From: Sophora flavescens
Taxonomy: Eukaryota > Streptophyta > Magnoliopsida > Fabales > Fabaceae
Reading direction: 5' to 3'
Length of the DNA: 64,000 nt
Assembly: GCA_030762895.1 (NCBI GenBank)
Contig: CM061062.1
Coordinates: forward strand, 284,018,397-284,082,396
The position numbers and the translations under genes were made by a program. Below the pieces are notes generated by a model. It made no database searches, had not been told where the DNA came from, and saw only the letters and a list, made by a program, of their open reading frames with translations. Positions 30,942 through 41,790 of this stretch are shown in pieces; within the stretch, counting starts at the first letter, position 1; each line of letters begins with the position of its first letter.

Positions 30942-30959
30942 TGGCGCCGTCTGTGGGAA
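30942..30959 (+). other. Primer-binding site of Tat element
   Basis: TGGCGCCGTCTGTGGGAA, 2 bp after the LTR. A tRNA 3'-end complement starting TGG is expected here. I do not assign the tRNA. Confidence 0.85.
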
Positions 30960-30990
30960 TCGAAGCAAATATTTTCCCATACCACAAAAA

Positions 30991-32589
30991 ATGGTTAGGA
31001 CGAGGAGCGGGAACTGCAGGAGGGAGGAGCCAGGGAATGCCAACAACGGGGATAACGGAGAACGATCCATAGGCCCAGCAGCAATGGCCGACAATCCCAT
31101 GGTTCAGGATCTTCTCGCGCAAATTGCAGCACTGAGAAGGGAGAACGAAGATATCCGCCGGCAGAACAGCCGTCGCGAAAGAGAGCAGAGCAGGGAAAGG
31201 TCCATCTCTTCTCCCCAAGAGAGGGAGCGCCGACCACCTGAGAATGAGGGGTCCAGAAACTTGCACAGAGAAGGGGGCCCACAACTCCGTGCTTCCCATC
31301 ACACCAACCGCCAAGAGGAGGAGGGATTTCCTAGGCAGGCCCCAGAATTTTCACTCCAGACAAATAGACTCAATGACAGGGCCAGCGTGCGGAAGCCGAG
31401 GCATCCCTTCACAAACGCTATCATGGAGGTTCCCCTACCAGTCAACTACAAGCCGATCAGCATTGACAAATATGATGGCACCTCAGACCCCGAACGCCAC
31501 TTGGACGCTTTCACCACTCAGATGTACCTCTTTACCGATGACGACGCTGTCATGTGTAAAGTCTTTCCGACCACTCTGAAGGATGCTGCATTGACCTGGT
31601 AGACCCAGCTACCGCCAGCATCGGTAGACTCCTTTGATACATTCGTGGCTAAGTTCAGTGCTCAGTTTGCCACGAGCCGGGCCCATCAAAAAACCTCGGC
31701 CTCGTTGGTGAACTTCAGGCAAGAAAAGAATGAGTCCCTGCGCGACTTCATGGCCAGATTCAGCAAGGAGGCAGTCCTCATCCGAAATCTCAGTGCCGAT
31801 GTTGCACTACACACCATCTTGACCGGGTTAAGGCCTGGCCCCTTTGCCAGACACTTGGCTCGGAAGCCACCAACCAGTATGGATGAGTTGAGGAGAAAAG
31901 CTGCGGGATTCATCAATATGGAGGAGGTTGAGGAATCTAAGAAAAGGGAGAGGACTGATGATGCTGACAGGCGAGAAGGGAGAGAGAAGAGGAGGGCAGG
32001 AGGTGATAGGCCGAAATCCAGAGGCCCGTCCGAGTATTTGCATAGGGGACCAAAGTACGAACATTATACTCCCCTTAACACAAACCGAGCTCGTGTGTTT
32101 GAGGAAGCATACAATGCGGAACTTTTGCAACTCCCTAATCGTGGCCACACCCCCCAGAACGCTGACCGACAGAAACATTGTCGGTATCATCGTAATTTTG
32201 GCCATACCACCGAGGAGTGTTGGGTCCTACGAGATAAGATTGAAGAGTTGGTTCAGGCTGGCCACCTTAATAATTTTGTTCGGAGAAACAACAACAACGG
32301 TGAGAGGTGTGGCAGAAGGAGAGAAGGCGGCCGAAGCCCGAGAAGGGGTGGCGGTCAACGAAATAATGAAAGAACAGAAACCAGAGAGGGCCAGAATGAA
32401 AGACCAGAGGAGGATAATGTGATTCGAGGCGTGATAAACACCATTTCAGGAGGATTTATAGGGGAGGCACAACAAGTTCAGCTCGGAGAAGACACCTGCG
32501 GGCCATCCGGGCTGTCAACTCGGTATCCGGCAAGCCCCCCAGAAGTTCCCCACCTATTATCTTTTCTGATGAAGATTTTGTGGGGGTAG
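30991..32589 (+). pseudogene. Tat gag, one in-frame stop and a 3' frameshift
   Basis: Starts at ATG 30991 (MVRTRSGNC), reaches a TAG at 31600-31602 inside the retrotrans_gag domain (after DAALTW), then continues in the same frame to 32589. The domain is recognisable as YDGTSDPERHLDAF, FATSRAHQKTSASLVNFRQ and SLRDFMARF. A CRYHRNFGHTTEEC segment is a knuckle-like motif. Near 32470-32490 the reading must move by one base to enter the protease, because the conserved gag-protease linker PPIIFSDEDF lies in the pol frame. Together these prevent a full Gag-Pol. Confidence 0.88.
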
Positions 32590-35500
32590 ATCCTAACCAA
32601 GATGACCCTATGGTGATCACTGTACAGTTGGCCAACTTCTCGGTCAAAAGAACCCTTGTCGACCAAGGGAGCTCGACAGACATCTTATATTACTCAACAT
32701 TTCAGAAGCTCGGCATCCCAGAGAAGTCTATTCAACCGTACGATAGTAAGCTCGTCGGCTTCGCAGGGGAACAAGTTGATACACGGGGATACATTGACCT
32801 CCTGACTACTTTTGGTGATGGCAGAGCATCCAAGACTATCATGGTCAGGTATGTGTTAGTCAATGCCGTTACATCATACAATATCCTGATCGGAAGACCG
32901 TCTTTGAACGAGCTAGGAGCTATGGTCTCTACTCCCCACCTCACGATGAAATTCCCTTCCAACTCGGGGGACATAGTCGCTGTTCGGGCGGATCAGAAGA
33001 TGGCCAGACAGTGCTATGCTGATAGTTTGCGTGTGAGCAAACTTAAACCCACACCAGCAGAGGCCCTAGACAGGGGGAAAGACAAGTCAGTGAATTCCGT
33101 TAACTCCGTCGAACTGGATCCGAGGATGGACATGCAGGAACAACGTCCACAACCTATTGAGGAGTTAGAAAAGTTCCAGCTCGGTCCACAGCCTGAACAG
33201 TGCACTAAACTCGGCGGTCACCTTGAGCCGAATTTGAAAGAGGAAATAAAGCAAGTGCTACGCAGCAATGCCGATTTGTTCGCCTGGACCACATCTGATA
33301 TGCCAGGAATTGATCCCGACTTCTTATGCCATAAACTGGCAATTTGTCCCGAGGCAAAACCAGTGGCCCAGAGGAAAAGAAGACTAGGCGAGGAAAGGAG
33401 AAAAGTTGTGGAAGAGGAAACAGCGAAGTTGGTCAAGGCCAATTTTATCCGAGAAGTACAGTACACTACCTGGCTGGCCAACGTTGTGCTGGTCAAAAAA
33501 GCAAACGGCAAGTGGCGCATGTGCACCGATTACATAGATTTAAACAAAGCTTGCCCAAAGGACTCCTATCCTCTGCCGAGTATTGACAGACTGGTGGATG
33601 GAGCTTCCGGATACAGAGTTCTGAGTTTCTTGGATGCATACTCCGGGTACAATCAGATCCGAATGTACCCCCCAGATGAAGAGAAAACAGCTTTCATTAC
33701 TGAGGGTTCGAATTACTGTTACCGGGTGATGCCGTTTGGGCTGAAGAATGCCGGAGCTACATACCAAAGGCTCATGGACCGGGTATTTGAAAAACAAATC
33801 GGTAGAACTATGGAAGTTTATGTGGATGACATGGTGGTGAAATCCGATGACCCCGACAACCACCCCAAAGATATGGAGGAAATTTTTCAGCAGCTGAGGA
33901 AGTACAACATGAGATTGAATCCGGAGAAGTGTGTTTTCGGTGTCCAGGGTGGAAAATTTCTCGGCTTCATGCTGACGCACCGGGGAATCGAAGCCAATCC
34001 TGATAAATGTCGGGCTGTGATTGAGATGAGAAGCCCACAGAACGTTAAAGAAGTGCAAAGACTTGCAGGACGGCTCGCATCATTATCTCGGTTCCTGCCC
34101 AAATCTGCAGAGAAAGCTCGGCCTTTCTTCAGACTACTAAAGAAGCCCCAAACCTTCACGTGGACCGAGGACTGCGAGAAGGCCTTCGTCGACTTCAAGG
34201 CCTTTTTGTCTTCACCGCCGATATTAACTCGACCCATCCCAGGGAAAGAATTGTACTTATATCTGTCTGCCTCCGAGAATGCCATCAGCGCAGTCATTGT
34301 GCAGGAAATAGAGAAAGCTCAGATGCCGGTGTACTTCATCAGCAGGGTACTCCATGATGCCGAAACTCGGTATCAAGTCATCGAGAAGCTGGTTTTAGCC
34401 CTGGTAACCGCAGCTCGGCGATTGCGCCCGTACTTCCAGAGTCACCAGGTGATTGTCAAGACTGATCACCCGATTAAACAGATACTCAAAAAGCCCGAGT
34501 TGGCAGGACGTATGATTGCTTGGTCGGTAGAATTATCCGAGTTTGGTCTGAAATACGAGTTGAGAGGACCTCTGAAAGCTCAACGTCTCTCCGACTTTGT
34601 AGCCGAGCTCCATCCGCAGCCAATAACCGAGGATATATGGTGGAATTTGTACGTGGATGGATCCTCGAATGTCAGGGGCAGTGGAGCTGGGGTGATTCTG
34701 GAAGGTCCGGGAGATCTGATCCTGGAACAGTCACTAAAGTTTGAATTCAAAACCTCAAACAATCAGGCCGAGTATGAAGCTTTGATAGCAGGATTAATGC
34801 TGGCAAATGAAATGGGGGCAAGGGCTGTTAGGTGCCGGAGTGATTCACAACTAGTCACTGGGCAAATATCTGGAGGGTATCAAACGAAGGAACCTCAGCT
34901 CACCAGGTACTTGTGTAAGGTCAACCAATTAATTTCCGACTTTGAAAAGTTCGCTATTGAGCACATTCCCCAAGAAGAAAACACCCGGGCTGATTTGCTG
35001 TCCAAGCTAGCCAGTACAAAGAAGTCAGGTCACCATAGAACGATCATTCAAGAAACCATCAACGAACCGAGCATCGGGTCAGAAGAGGTGATGGCCAGCG
35101 AGCTGGTTGATCGAGAATGGATGACACCCATATGGGAATACTTGTCCTCAGAAACTCTGCCCTCGGATCATGCCGAAGCCAGAAAAGTCAGGCTTAGGGC
35201 AAGTCACTTTGCTATCATCTCCGGAGAATTGTATAAACGGGGATTCTCGGTACCATTGTTAAAATGTCTGACAAAGGCACAATCCAAGTACGTCATGGAA
35301 GAAGTTCACCGAGGAATCTGCGGTTTTCACTGCGGGGGCAGATCAATGGCCTCCAAGGTAGTCCGAGCAGGGTACTATTGGCCTACCATCCGAGCTGATT
35401 GCATGGAGTGGACGAAGCAGTGCGATGAATACCAAAGGTTTTCCAATATAAATCGTACCCCTCCTGAAGGACTTCACACATTAAACTCGCCTTGGCCGTT

Positions 35501-36353
35501 TGCTATGTGGGGGATGGATATACTGGGGCCGTTCCCTGTAGCCAAAGGTCAAGTCAAATTTCTCCTAGTAGCAGTAGACTACTTCACGAAATGGATTGAA
35601 GCAGAGCCTTTGGCGAAGATTACCGCGGAGAAAGTGCAAAAATTTCTATGGAAAAGCCTCATCTGTAGGCACAGAATTCCCTTTGCAATCGTCACAGACA
35701 ACGGAAGACAATTTGTAGATAAGACATTACGGGAATTCTATGACAACCTCGGTATTAAACACCTAGTTACATCGGTTGAACACCCCCAAACCAATGGGCA
35801 AGCCGAAGCAGCTAACAAGGTCATCCTCGGAGAACTGAAGAAGAGGGTAGGAAGATCGAAAGGAGCTTGGGCAGAAGAGTTACCGAGTATCCTCTGGGCC
35901 TACCACTGCACGCCTCAATCTACCACTCAAGAAACACCCTTCAGGCTGACGTATGGAACGGACGCCATGATCCCAGTGGAAGTTGGCGAACCGTCTTTCC
36001 GACGTATGCAACATGAGCCGAACGATAATGAAAGCAATTTAAGGGTCGAACTTGACTTGGTAGAGGAAGTCAGGGAGGAGGCCAAAATCAGAGAAGAAGC
36101 CTGCAAACAGAGAGCAACTAGGAGGTATAATTCAAGAGTAAAGCCGAGGAGTTTTCTGCGTGGAGACTTGGTATTGAGAATAAAAGGAGAGGCAAGGAAG
36201 GATCACACGGAAGGCAAGTTGGCAGCAAACTGGGGAGGGCCATTTCGAGTAGTGGAAAACCTGGGGAACGGAGCATATAGGTTAGAAGAATTGTCAGGAA
36301 AGCCTATCCCGAGGACTTGGAATGCTTCTCATTTAAAGTTTTATTACAGTTGA
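32580..36353 (+). CDS. Tat pol polyprotein (PR-RT-RH-aRH-IN), open over 1257 codons
   Basis: Protease motif LVDQGSSTDIL near residue 27, with DQG instead of the usual DTG/DSG. RT about 250-430: RMCTDY, LDAYSGYNQI, MPFGLKNAGATYQ and the active site YVDDMVVKS near 412. A first RNase H about 540-670 has a weak first carboxylate. A second, archaeal-type RNase H about 690-815 keeps YVDGSS, QAEYEAL, RSDSQLV and RADLLSKLAS. The integrase from about 905 has HRGICGFHCGG, DILGPFPVAKG, VTDNGRQF and HPQTNGQAEA, but the last zinc cysteine is Tyr (CDEYQ). The frame opens with GTG and has no initiation signal of its own, so it would be made only as part of Gag-Pol. Confidence 0.93.
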   Translation: MGVDPNQDDPMVITVQLANFSVKRTLVDQGSSTDILYYSTFQKLGIPEKSIQPYDSKLVGFAGEQVDTRGYIDLLTTFGDGRASKTIMVRYVLVNAVTSYNILIGRPSLNELGAMVSTPHLTMKFPSNSGDIVAVRADQKMARQCYADSLRVSKLKPTPAEALDRGKDKSVNSVNSVELDPRMDMQEQRPQPIEELEKFQLGPQPEQCTKLGGHLEPNLKEEIKQVLRSNADLFAWTTSDMPGIDPDFLCHKLAICPEAKPVAQRKRRLGEERRKVVEEETAKLVKANFIREVQYTTWLANVVLVKKANGKWRMCTDYIDLNKACPKDSYPLPSIDRLVDGASGYRVLSFLDAYSGYNQIRMYPPDEEKTAFITEGSNYCYRVMPFGLKNAGATYQRLMDRVFEKQIGRTMEVYVDDMVVKSDDPDNHPKDMEEIFQQLRKYNMRLNPEKCVFGVQGGKFLGFMLTHRGIEANPDKCRAVIEMRSPQNVKEVQRLAGRLASLSRFLPKSAEKARPFFRLLKKPQTFTWTEDCEKAFVDFKAFLSSPPILTRPIPGKELYLYLSASENAISAVIVQEIEKAQMPVYFISRVLHDAETRYQVIEKLVLALVTAARRLRPYFQSHQVIVKTDHPIKQILKKPELAGRMIAWSVELSEFGLKYELRGPLKAQRLSDFVAELHPQPITEDIWWNLYVDGSSNVRGSGAGVILEGPGDLILEQSLKFEFKTSNNQAEYEALIAGLMLANEMGARAVRCRSDSQLVTGQISGGYQTKEPQLTRYLCKVNQLISDFEKFAIEHIPQEENTRADLLSKLASTKKSGHHRTIIQETINEPSIGSEEVMASELVDREWMTPIWEYLSSETLPSDHAEARKVRLRASHFAIISGELYKRGFSVPLLKCLTKAQSKYVMEEVHRGICGFHCGGRSMASKVVRAGYYWPTIRADCMEWTKQCDEYQRFSNINRTPPEGLHTLNSPWPFAMWGMDILGPFPVAKGQVKFLLVAVDYFTKWIEAEPLAKITAEKVQKFLWKSLICRHRIPFAIVTDNGRQFVDKTLREFYDNLGIKHLVTSVEHPQTNGQAEAANKVILGELKKRVGRSKGAWAEELPSILWAYHCTPQSTTQETPFRLTYGTDAMIPVEVGEPSFRRMQHEPNDNESNLRVELDLVEEVREEAKIREEACKQRATRRYNSRVKPRSFLRGDLVLRIKGEARKDHTEGKLAANWGGPFRVVENLGNGAYRLEELSGKPIPRTWNASHLKFYYS

Positions 36354-36524
36354 TGTATAAAGTCGGGTGATGTACTCTTTTTCCTACCTCGGTATTTTGT
36401 CCCAAAAAGGGTTTTGACCGGGGAGGATTTGACGAGGCACACCGCAGACTCCATCCAATAAAAGAATTTATTATGAATATTGTTTTGTATTCTCTTATTT
36501 TGCCGATGTATTTATTCTGCAGGC

Positions 36525-37010
36525 ATCTTATTCTGGTGGCCGAGTACGAGACAATCAAATTTTTAAAGGCCAAGTTTGAGCCTGGTGGCCGAGTACGAGC
36601 CAATCAAATTTTTAAAGGCCAAGTTTGAGCCTGGTGGCCGAGTTCGAGCCATTCAAATTTTTAAAAGGCCAAGTTTGAGCCTGGTGGCCGAGTACGAGCC
36701 AATCAAATTTTTGAAGGCCAAGTTTGAGCCTGGTGGCCGAGTTCGAGCCATTCAAATTTTTAAAAGGCCAAGTTTGAGCCTGGTGGCCGAGTTCGAGCCA
36801 TTAAATTTCTAAGGCCAAGTTTGAGCCTAGTGGCCGAGTACGAGCCATTAAATTTTTAAACGCCAAGTTTGAGCCTGGTGGCCGAGTTCGAGCCATTAAA
36901 TTTTTAAACGCCAAGTTTGAGCCTGGTGGCCGAGTACGAGCCATTAAATTTCTAAGGCCAAGTTTGAGCCTGGTGGCCGAGTTCGAGCCAATCAATTTGT
37001 TACAAGCCGA
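36525..37010 (+). repeat. Tandem repeat array, about 44-bp unit, in Tat element
   Basis: About eleven imperfect units of gccaagtttgagcctggtgg plus ccgagtacgagccattaaattt, alternating 'gagtac' and 'gagttc' versions. Two-unit periodicity is visible at 36555-36790. It lies between pol and the antisense gene, where Tat elements often carry arrays. Confidence 0.93.
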
Positions 37011-37235
37011 GTTCAAATAGTCAAAGTTCGAATTTAAAGGCCGAGTACGAGCCATTATTTTATTAAGGAAACCAAGTACAACGCGTAAAGCAAAAATAAA
37101 GCCAAGTTTGACTCTTGAAAAGTTCAAACAAGTGAAGACATTAAGGGAACCGAGCGCAAAGCCGAAATTGAAAATAAGGGCCGCTCGGCAAAACTGTGGC
37201 AAGTCCAGTCGGCCCCCAATCCCCTCGACCCAACG

Positions 37236-37610
37236 TCATGACCCTCTCTTAAGGGAGGCTGTAGTCACTTCCCCCTGAGAAAGCTGGACGATAAGGTGCT
37301 CGGCCCGCTCCGGGAGCAGACGGACTCTACCCCTTTCTCGACGCCCGAAGACTGCCATTCTCCCAGTTAACATCCTTCTTGGAGGACTGAATTGTGAAAG
37401 GAATTCTGGATCCCATCTCCCACTTACATCCTTTTTGGTAGCTATTAAGCTCAAAAAAGGATGTTAACTGGGAGATAGGAACGTAAACCCCTGGAGGCAT
37501 TGGGGAAGTATTCGGGGCGAAGATTACTCGGGTCACAGAAGAACGAGCTTGGTAGATCAAGAGGATGAAGAATGAAGAAGGGAAGCAAATGAGCAGTCCT
37601 ATTTATAAGG
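37236..37610 (-). other. Antisense promoter-like segment with inverted repeat
   Basis: On the - strand CCTTATAAATAGG (37598-37610) is a good TATA box pointing toward the repeat array. About 40 bp downstream begins a 77-codon frame (37327-37560) of unknown family. Inside it CTCCCAGTTAACATCCTT (about 37361-37378) and its inverse (about 37456-37473) form a hairpin with an arm of about 20 bp. Whether anything is transcribed is unknown. Confidence 0.35.
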
Positions 37611-38004
37611 AGAAAAGGACGGTGAAAGGAGTAATGGCGCGCGGGGAATAGACGAATGGAAAGAACGAATATTCATTGGAAAATGACACATCGAAAAGCA
37701 TAAATCTTGGAACTCTACAAGAAGCAGTAAATACGCGAGTTTTCCAAAGCGTATAATGCGTGAACGCATGTGTAAGGCGTGAAACATGTGTTTCATCACC
37801 GTCCATTTTTAACATAGACAGTTGCTTACCTCGGTCCTAACCGAGGATTTGCTTAAACGGGCCAAACACAAGTGTATCTCGGCCAAACAAAAGGCTACAA
37901 GGAAGAAGGAAAGACAGCAAAATCGTAACAGTTTTCATTAAATAAAGCCAAATTACAGGGGTACAAGCCCAGTACAGGGGATAAAGAAAAACAAAAAAGC
38001 TAAG

Positions 38005-40086
38005 TTACTCCCCCCTATGACTCCCCTCGGCCTCAAGGTGACCCTCGGGAGAATCCCCCACCACGTCTACCTCTTCTTCCTCCTCAGGAATGATGGGGAC
38101 AAGTTCCCCATTCACCACCTCCTTATTTACATCGGATCCCGAAAGATCAACGCCAGGGGCCAAAACCTCAACTTGGGCAATGGCCTTGTCAAAACCTTTT
38201 CGATGCTCGATGATAATACAGCTGGTGGCCTCTTTCACATCCTCCTCGAGCAGCATCTTGGCCTGGGTCTCAGCCTCCAGGGCAGCCTTAAGTCGCTCAA
38301 TCTCAGCCTGAGCCTCTTTGAGCTTTTCCTCGGCACGAGCCTTGTCCTCTTCAACCCGAGCTTTGCCTTCCTCAGCCGATTTTGCCCGGGAATCCAGCTC
38401 GGAGTTCCGAGTATTAATCTCGGCAAGGGTGGCCGTCAGGGCGTTCGTTGCGCGGCCAGCTCCTCGCGTTCAGAGGAAATCCGGGAGAGATCCCCCTTCA
38501 GCCTCTCAATTGCAGCAAATTCAGATTCCAACTGTTGGGACTTCCTCTCGGTCTCTGTTAACTCTCGGCTACAGAAACGAGTCAGAGCGGCAGCCCGAAG
38601 GCAGTAGACCGAGAGGGCCTCCATGCTAGATCGGGCCCCCTGCTGCTTAATTAGCCGAAGATCGGCGGGCTTCAAGAAGTTTGAGTCGAAAGAAGGGAAG
38701 GGGTTGAAGTCTTCACCCTAGAGAGATGAAGTCCCTGCCTTCAGAGAAGTATTGTACCATTTCAGCTCGGTGGGGGCAGGAGGTGGTTGTTCTCGCCCTG
38801 CGGTTCCAATCTCCTAGGTAGTTGGGTGTGGGGAACTTGGGCGAGGACGGGGAGAATCTTCGGTGTCAGCTACAACCTCCACCCTCTTCCTCTTCTGAGG
38901 GACCGATGATGAAGCCCCCTTCGCAGAGGTCTTGACCGGAGGAGGTCTTTTCTTCTTCTCGGTTGAGGAGGGCCCTTGACCCTCTTTCGCAGCAGCCTTT
39001 ACCAGCTTGGAGAAGTCAAATTTTCCCATAATGACTGCTAAAAAGAAAGAGTTGTTAGTATAGCAACGCATGCAGAAAATAGATAAAAAACTAAAAAGCC
39101 GAGCAATTACTTTTAAGGTCGGCCCTTGGGGTGGAGGAGAAGGGGAGTTTCAGGATACGTCCGCAAGGGAGAGGCCGAGGAAGTTTCTCTAGGGTGTCTA
39201 TATCCCTTTTCTCCTCGGCAGGAAGGGACTCATATTCGAAACCGACGAATTTAGTGGGAGACGATTGCCAATACAAGGGGAACTTAGCACACCCATCCTC
39301 ATCAAAGAAGTAAGAGCGGTGAGAATCGGAGGGACGAACTCGGAAGAAACCAACCTTAAAGTCCTTGTACGAAGATTTAAACAAACTGATCAACCCCCTT
39401 CGGTTTAGACCGTTGAGGGAGATCCACCCGGTTTTCTCGCCAAACCTCGTTTGACAAAAATACAAAAATTTGGGAGTAGTAGGCTCCATCCCGATGTATG
39501 CACACAAAACTTGAAAGGCTTTCATAAAAGTCCAACTATTGGGGTGAAGCTGAGTGGGCGCGACGTTCATAGTCCTCAGAACGTCACACTCGAAATCAGT
39601 AAAAGGAAGGGAGACACGCAGGTGAGAGACAAGTGCTTTGTACATAAACGTAAAAGGAGACTCGGAAGGACGAGCCCGGAGGAAAACATACTCGGTATCC
39701 GAGCATGGAGAACAGATGAACTCGGACTCGTCCCCAGAGGCCGAAATGGCAATTTGGGACCGAAGGTCAGCGATCGAGTCCAAAGTCTGATAGCTAGAAA
39801 GGTAAGCGCCAACTTCACCCTTGACCCAAGTGTACCCGGGGAGGGTAATATCTGGAACGGGATCTTTTGGAACCCGCTGGCGTCGTTTGCGCGCGATGGG
39901 TTGGGAGATTTGTGGGGAAGAAGAACCAGACCCGGAAGAAGACGACCCGGAGGAGGACGACCCCACCGGACCGACGTTCGGCCCTTGGGGAGAAATAGGA
40001 GAGGCGGAAGGAGAGCCCCCAATGGGGGAAACCTCCCGTTCCACCAGAGGAGAGGTGTTTGATTCGGTGGAATCAGACGAACTCAT
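38005..40086 (-). pseudogene. Antisense accessory gene of Tat element (Transposase_28 / 'putative gypsy type transposon' family)
   Basis: ATG at 40086 (MSSSDSTESN). Exon 39111-40086, intron 39035-39110 with donor GTAATT and acceptor TAGCAG, second exon from 39034 (MGKFDFSKLVKAA follows at 39029), phase kept. Domains: Ser/Gly/Pro-rich N-terminus; a globular part (about 90-315) with FTDFECDVLRTMNVAPTQLH and LHPNSWTFMKAFQVL, the core of PF04195; a lysine-rich nuclear-signal-like stretch (KKKRPPP, PQKRKRV); a long heptad coiled coil (about 38690-38240) and an acidic tail ending at TAA 38005. Two in-frame TAGs (near 38814 and 38718) and one frameshift near 38440 break it. Function of the family is unknown. 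Confidence 0.8.
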
Positions 40087-40230
40087 GACCGGAATTCAAA
40101 GATAAACTTTAAAAGAAGGAAGGAGGCTGGACGTACCTGGAGAGTGTGAGGCAGAAAGATAGTCGCGGAGACTGGAAAGACAAAGCTGAAGAGTGAAGAG
40201 AAGTAGGTTGAGAAGGGGAAGACTTGGGGA

Positions 40231-40239
40231 TATTTATAG
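40231..40239 (-). promoter_or_regulatory. TATA box for the antisense Tat gene
   Basis: CTATAAATA on the - strand, about 145 bp upstream of the antisense ATG at 40086. It is independent of the LTR promoters. Confidence 0.6.
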
Positions 40240-40521
40240 CTGTTGCGGGTGAAGGCGCGATCAACGGCCCACGACCTATCCAACCCAAAGGGCGCGACTT
40301 TTGATTTCCCCCCCCCCCATTAAATGGGCGCGGAACTCTAGGGTTTCCTGCCCGAAGCATGCCGCAGAAGTATTAGGGGAATGATTGCTTTCTCTGACAG
40401 AGAGAGAAGACTTGATTGAAATGACAGCTGGGAATGCGGATACCTGCATAGCCGAAGAATAAGCTCGGTTTCATACTTATCAGGTCTTTCGCTTATTTAA
40501 GCTCGGAGCTCGGGGGGCTTG

Positions 40522-41013
40522 TGTACTGGCCGAGAATAAAAGACCGAGAACTCGTCTATACACGGGACCAACCGAGCTTACCCCCACGAATGGGCCTTGG
40601 CCCAAACTCCTCCAAAGCCGAGAACATGTCAGCACACCTGACACCCGAGGATAACTACTCGGCCTTTTTCCATGACAGGCCACGCACGAAGATACCTCGG
40701 CCCCAAGCTATCCAGCCGCAGCTAACTGGGTCGAATATCTCGCTAGTCATAATATCTCTCCGCATAATCAGGGTCCGGATATCTCTCCGCATAATCAGGA
40801 CCTGATCCTAATATTTCTCCGCTTATCTCGGAGCTTGATCCTGAGAGATCTCTATAAATAGGGGGCTTACCCCCTCATTCAGAACTACGTTTTGCTTTGA
40901 TTCCCATTTGGATACGTAGGAGCAGAATCTCAATTCTGTCAAGCACATTCCAAAACACCCCACTAAACCTAATTCGGCCGAGTATCTCTCATCCGAGGTA
41001 TTTGGACGGAACA
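40522..41013 (+). repeat. 3' LTR of Tat element
   Basis: 492 bp, with the same TATA box and ends as the 5' LTR. Confidence 0.96.
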
Positions 41014-41018
41014 ATCCT

Positions 41019-41344
41019 CATTTCTAGCTGGGTTATATTCTCAGGATGGTATGTTCACAAAATAAGCCTTATCCTAGTGAAGTAAAAAACAAGAGAAAGA
41101 ACAACCGAGGAGTCATATATGCGTAAGAACTTCAGTATTTCAAGTCTCACGGGAAAGAATATCAAAACTAACATAACTTGAACATAATTCTAGTAATCTT
41201 AATAACTCTAAATATATTGATAAGCATAGTAAGGTTATAAAATTTATAAGTACCAGATAAAATCTGAAAACCCAAAATGACATGAAATATCAATACTATC
41301 AATGAGTTATACAATCAATCAATGCATTCTACTCAAAGGATTCT
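41019..41344. other. Unassigned flank of the Tat element
   Basis: AT-rich, no gene seen. Joined to the left flank at about 30435 before the insertion. Confidence 0.4.
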
Positions 41345-41790
41345 AGCCAACCCTTTCGTCTAAAAGCTGGCATCTTAACGAACATGAGCCTCCATTCTGG
41401 GTCCTCAAATATCTTCGTTGACTTATTGTACAAAGAACCCGAAACTTCATCCATAGAGTCTAATAACTCCATGCATGCATCAATGGAATATGGATCATCT
41501 AAAGGACTTGCTTGTGCTTTATACCGTTTGTCTTGGCCTTGCTTGCCTCTATTCTTGCATTCATTGTTTCATCCCATTTGTCCAAGCATGTTTTTAGTTT
41601 TTCTGACTTCGATATCTTTGACTCTTTACGTCGATGCTCACAAGATGAACTGATTGCCTTCTTTTTTTTACCACCCTCTTTGGGACCTTCATCCTCAGCA
41701 TCAAAATCAACAATATGCACACCTTTTGAAAGAAAATCTTCTTCAACTCTCGCTGCGACGTGAAACGATTTGAAAATTTCACAAAATGAA
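41345..41790 (-). pseudogene. MYB/SANT-like (Myb_DNA-bind_3 family) protein, C-terminal fragment
   Basis: On the - strand from about 41765: a possible acceptor CACGTCGCAG, then VEEDFLSKGVHIVDFD, a lysine-rich stretch, KLKTCLDKWDETMNARIEASKAK, and, after a one-base shift near 41520, a tail of the type YSIDACMELLDSMDEV, FEDPEWRLMFVKM, FRRKGWL. This is the usual C-terminal layout of plant L10-interacting-MYB / PIF-Harbinger-ORF1-like proteins: acidic linker, helix, then the EL-LD-M-EVS and DPEWR-MF blocks. The matching N-terminal fragment lies at 56370-56716 on the same strand. Confidence 0.6.

Larger units (their letters stand above)
30441..41013 (+). mobile_element. Ty3/gypsy Tat-lineage LTR retrotransposon, 10.57 kb
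   Basis: LTRs 30441-30939 and 40522-41013 begin TGTACTGGCC and end GGAACA. Target duplication ATCCT at 30436-30440 and 41014-41018. Primer-binding site TGGCGCCGTCTGTGGGAA at 30942-30959; polypurine tract GAGCTCGGGGGGCT just before 40522. Order: gag, protease, RT, RNase H, a second RNase H of archaeal type, integrase, then a tandem-repeat array and an antisense gene before the 3' LTR. The second RNase H and the extra antisense gene define the Tat lineage. Gag has a stop and there is a frameshift before protease, so the element is probably inactive although pol is open. Confidence 0.96.

Noticed and set aside
36576..36812. 78-codon repeat peptide over the Tat tandem array
   Set aside because: A consequence of the repeat unit length; no start signal or conservation of frame across the array.
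39451..40062. 203-codon + strand frame opposite the antisense Tat gene
   Set aside because: Shadow of the real antisense frame; no domain features on this strand.
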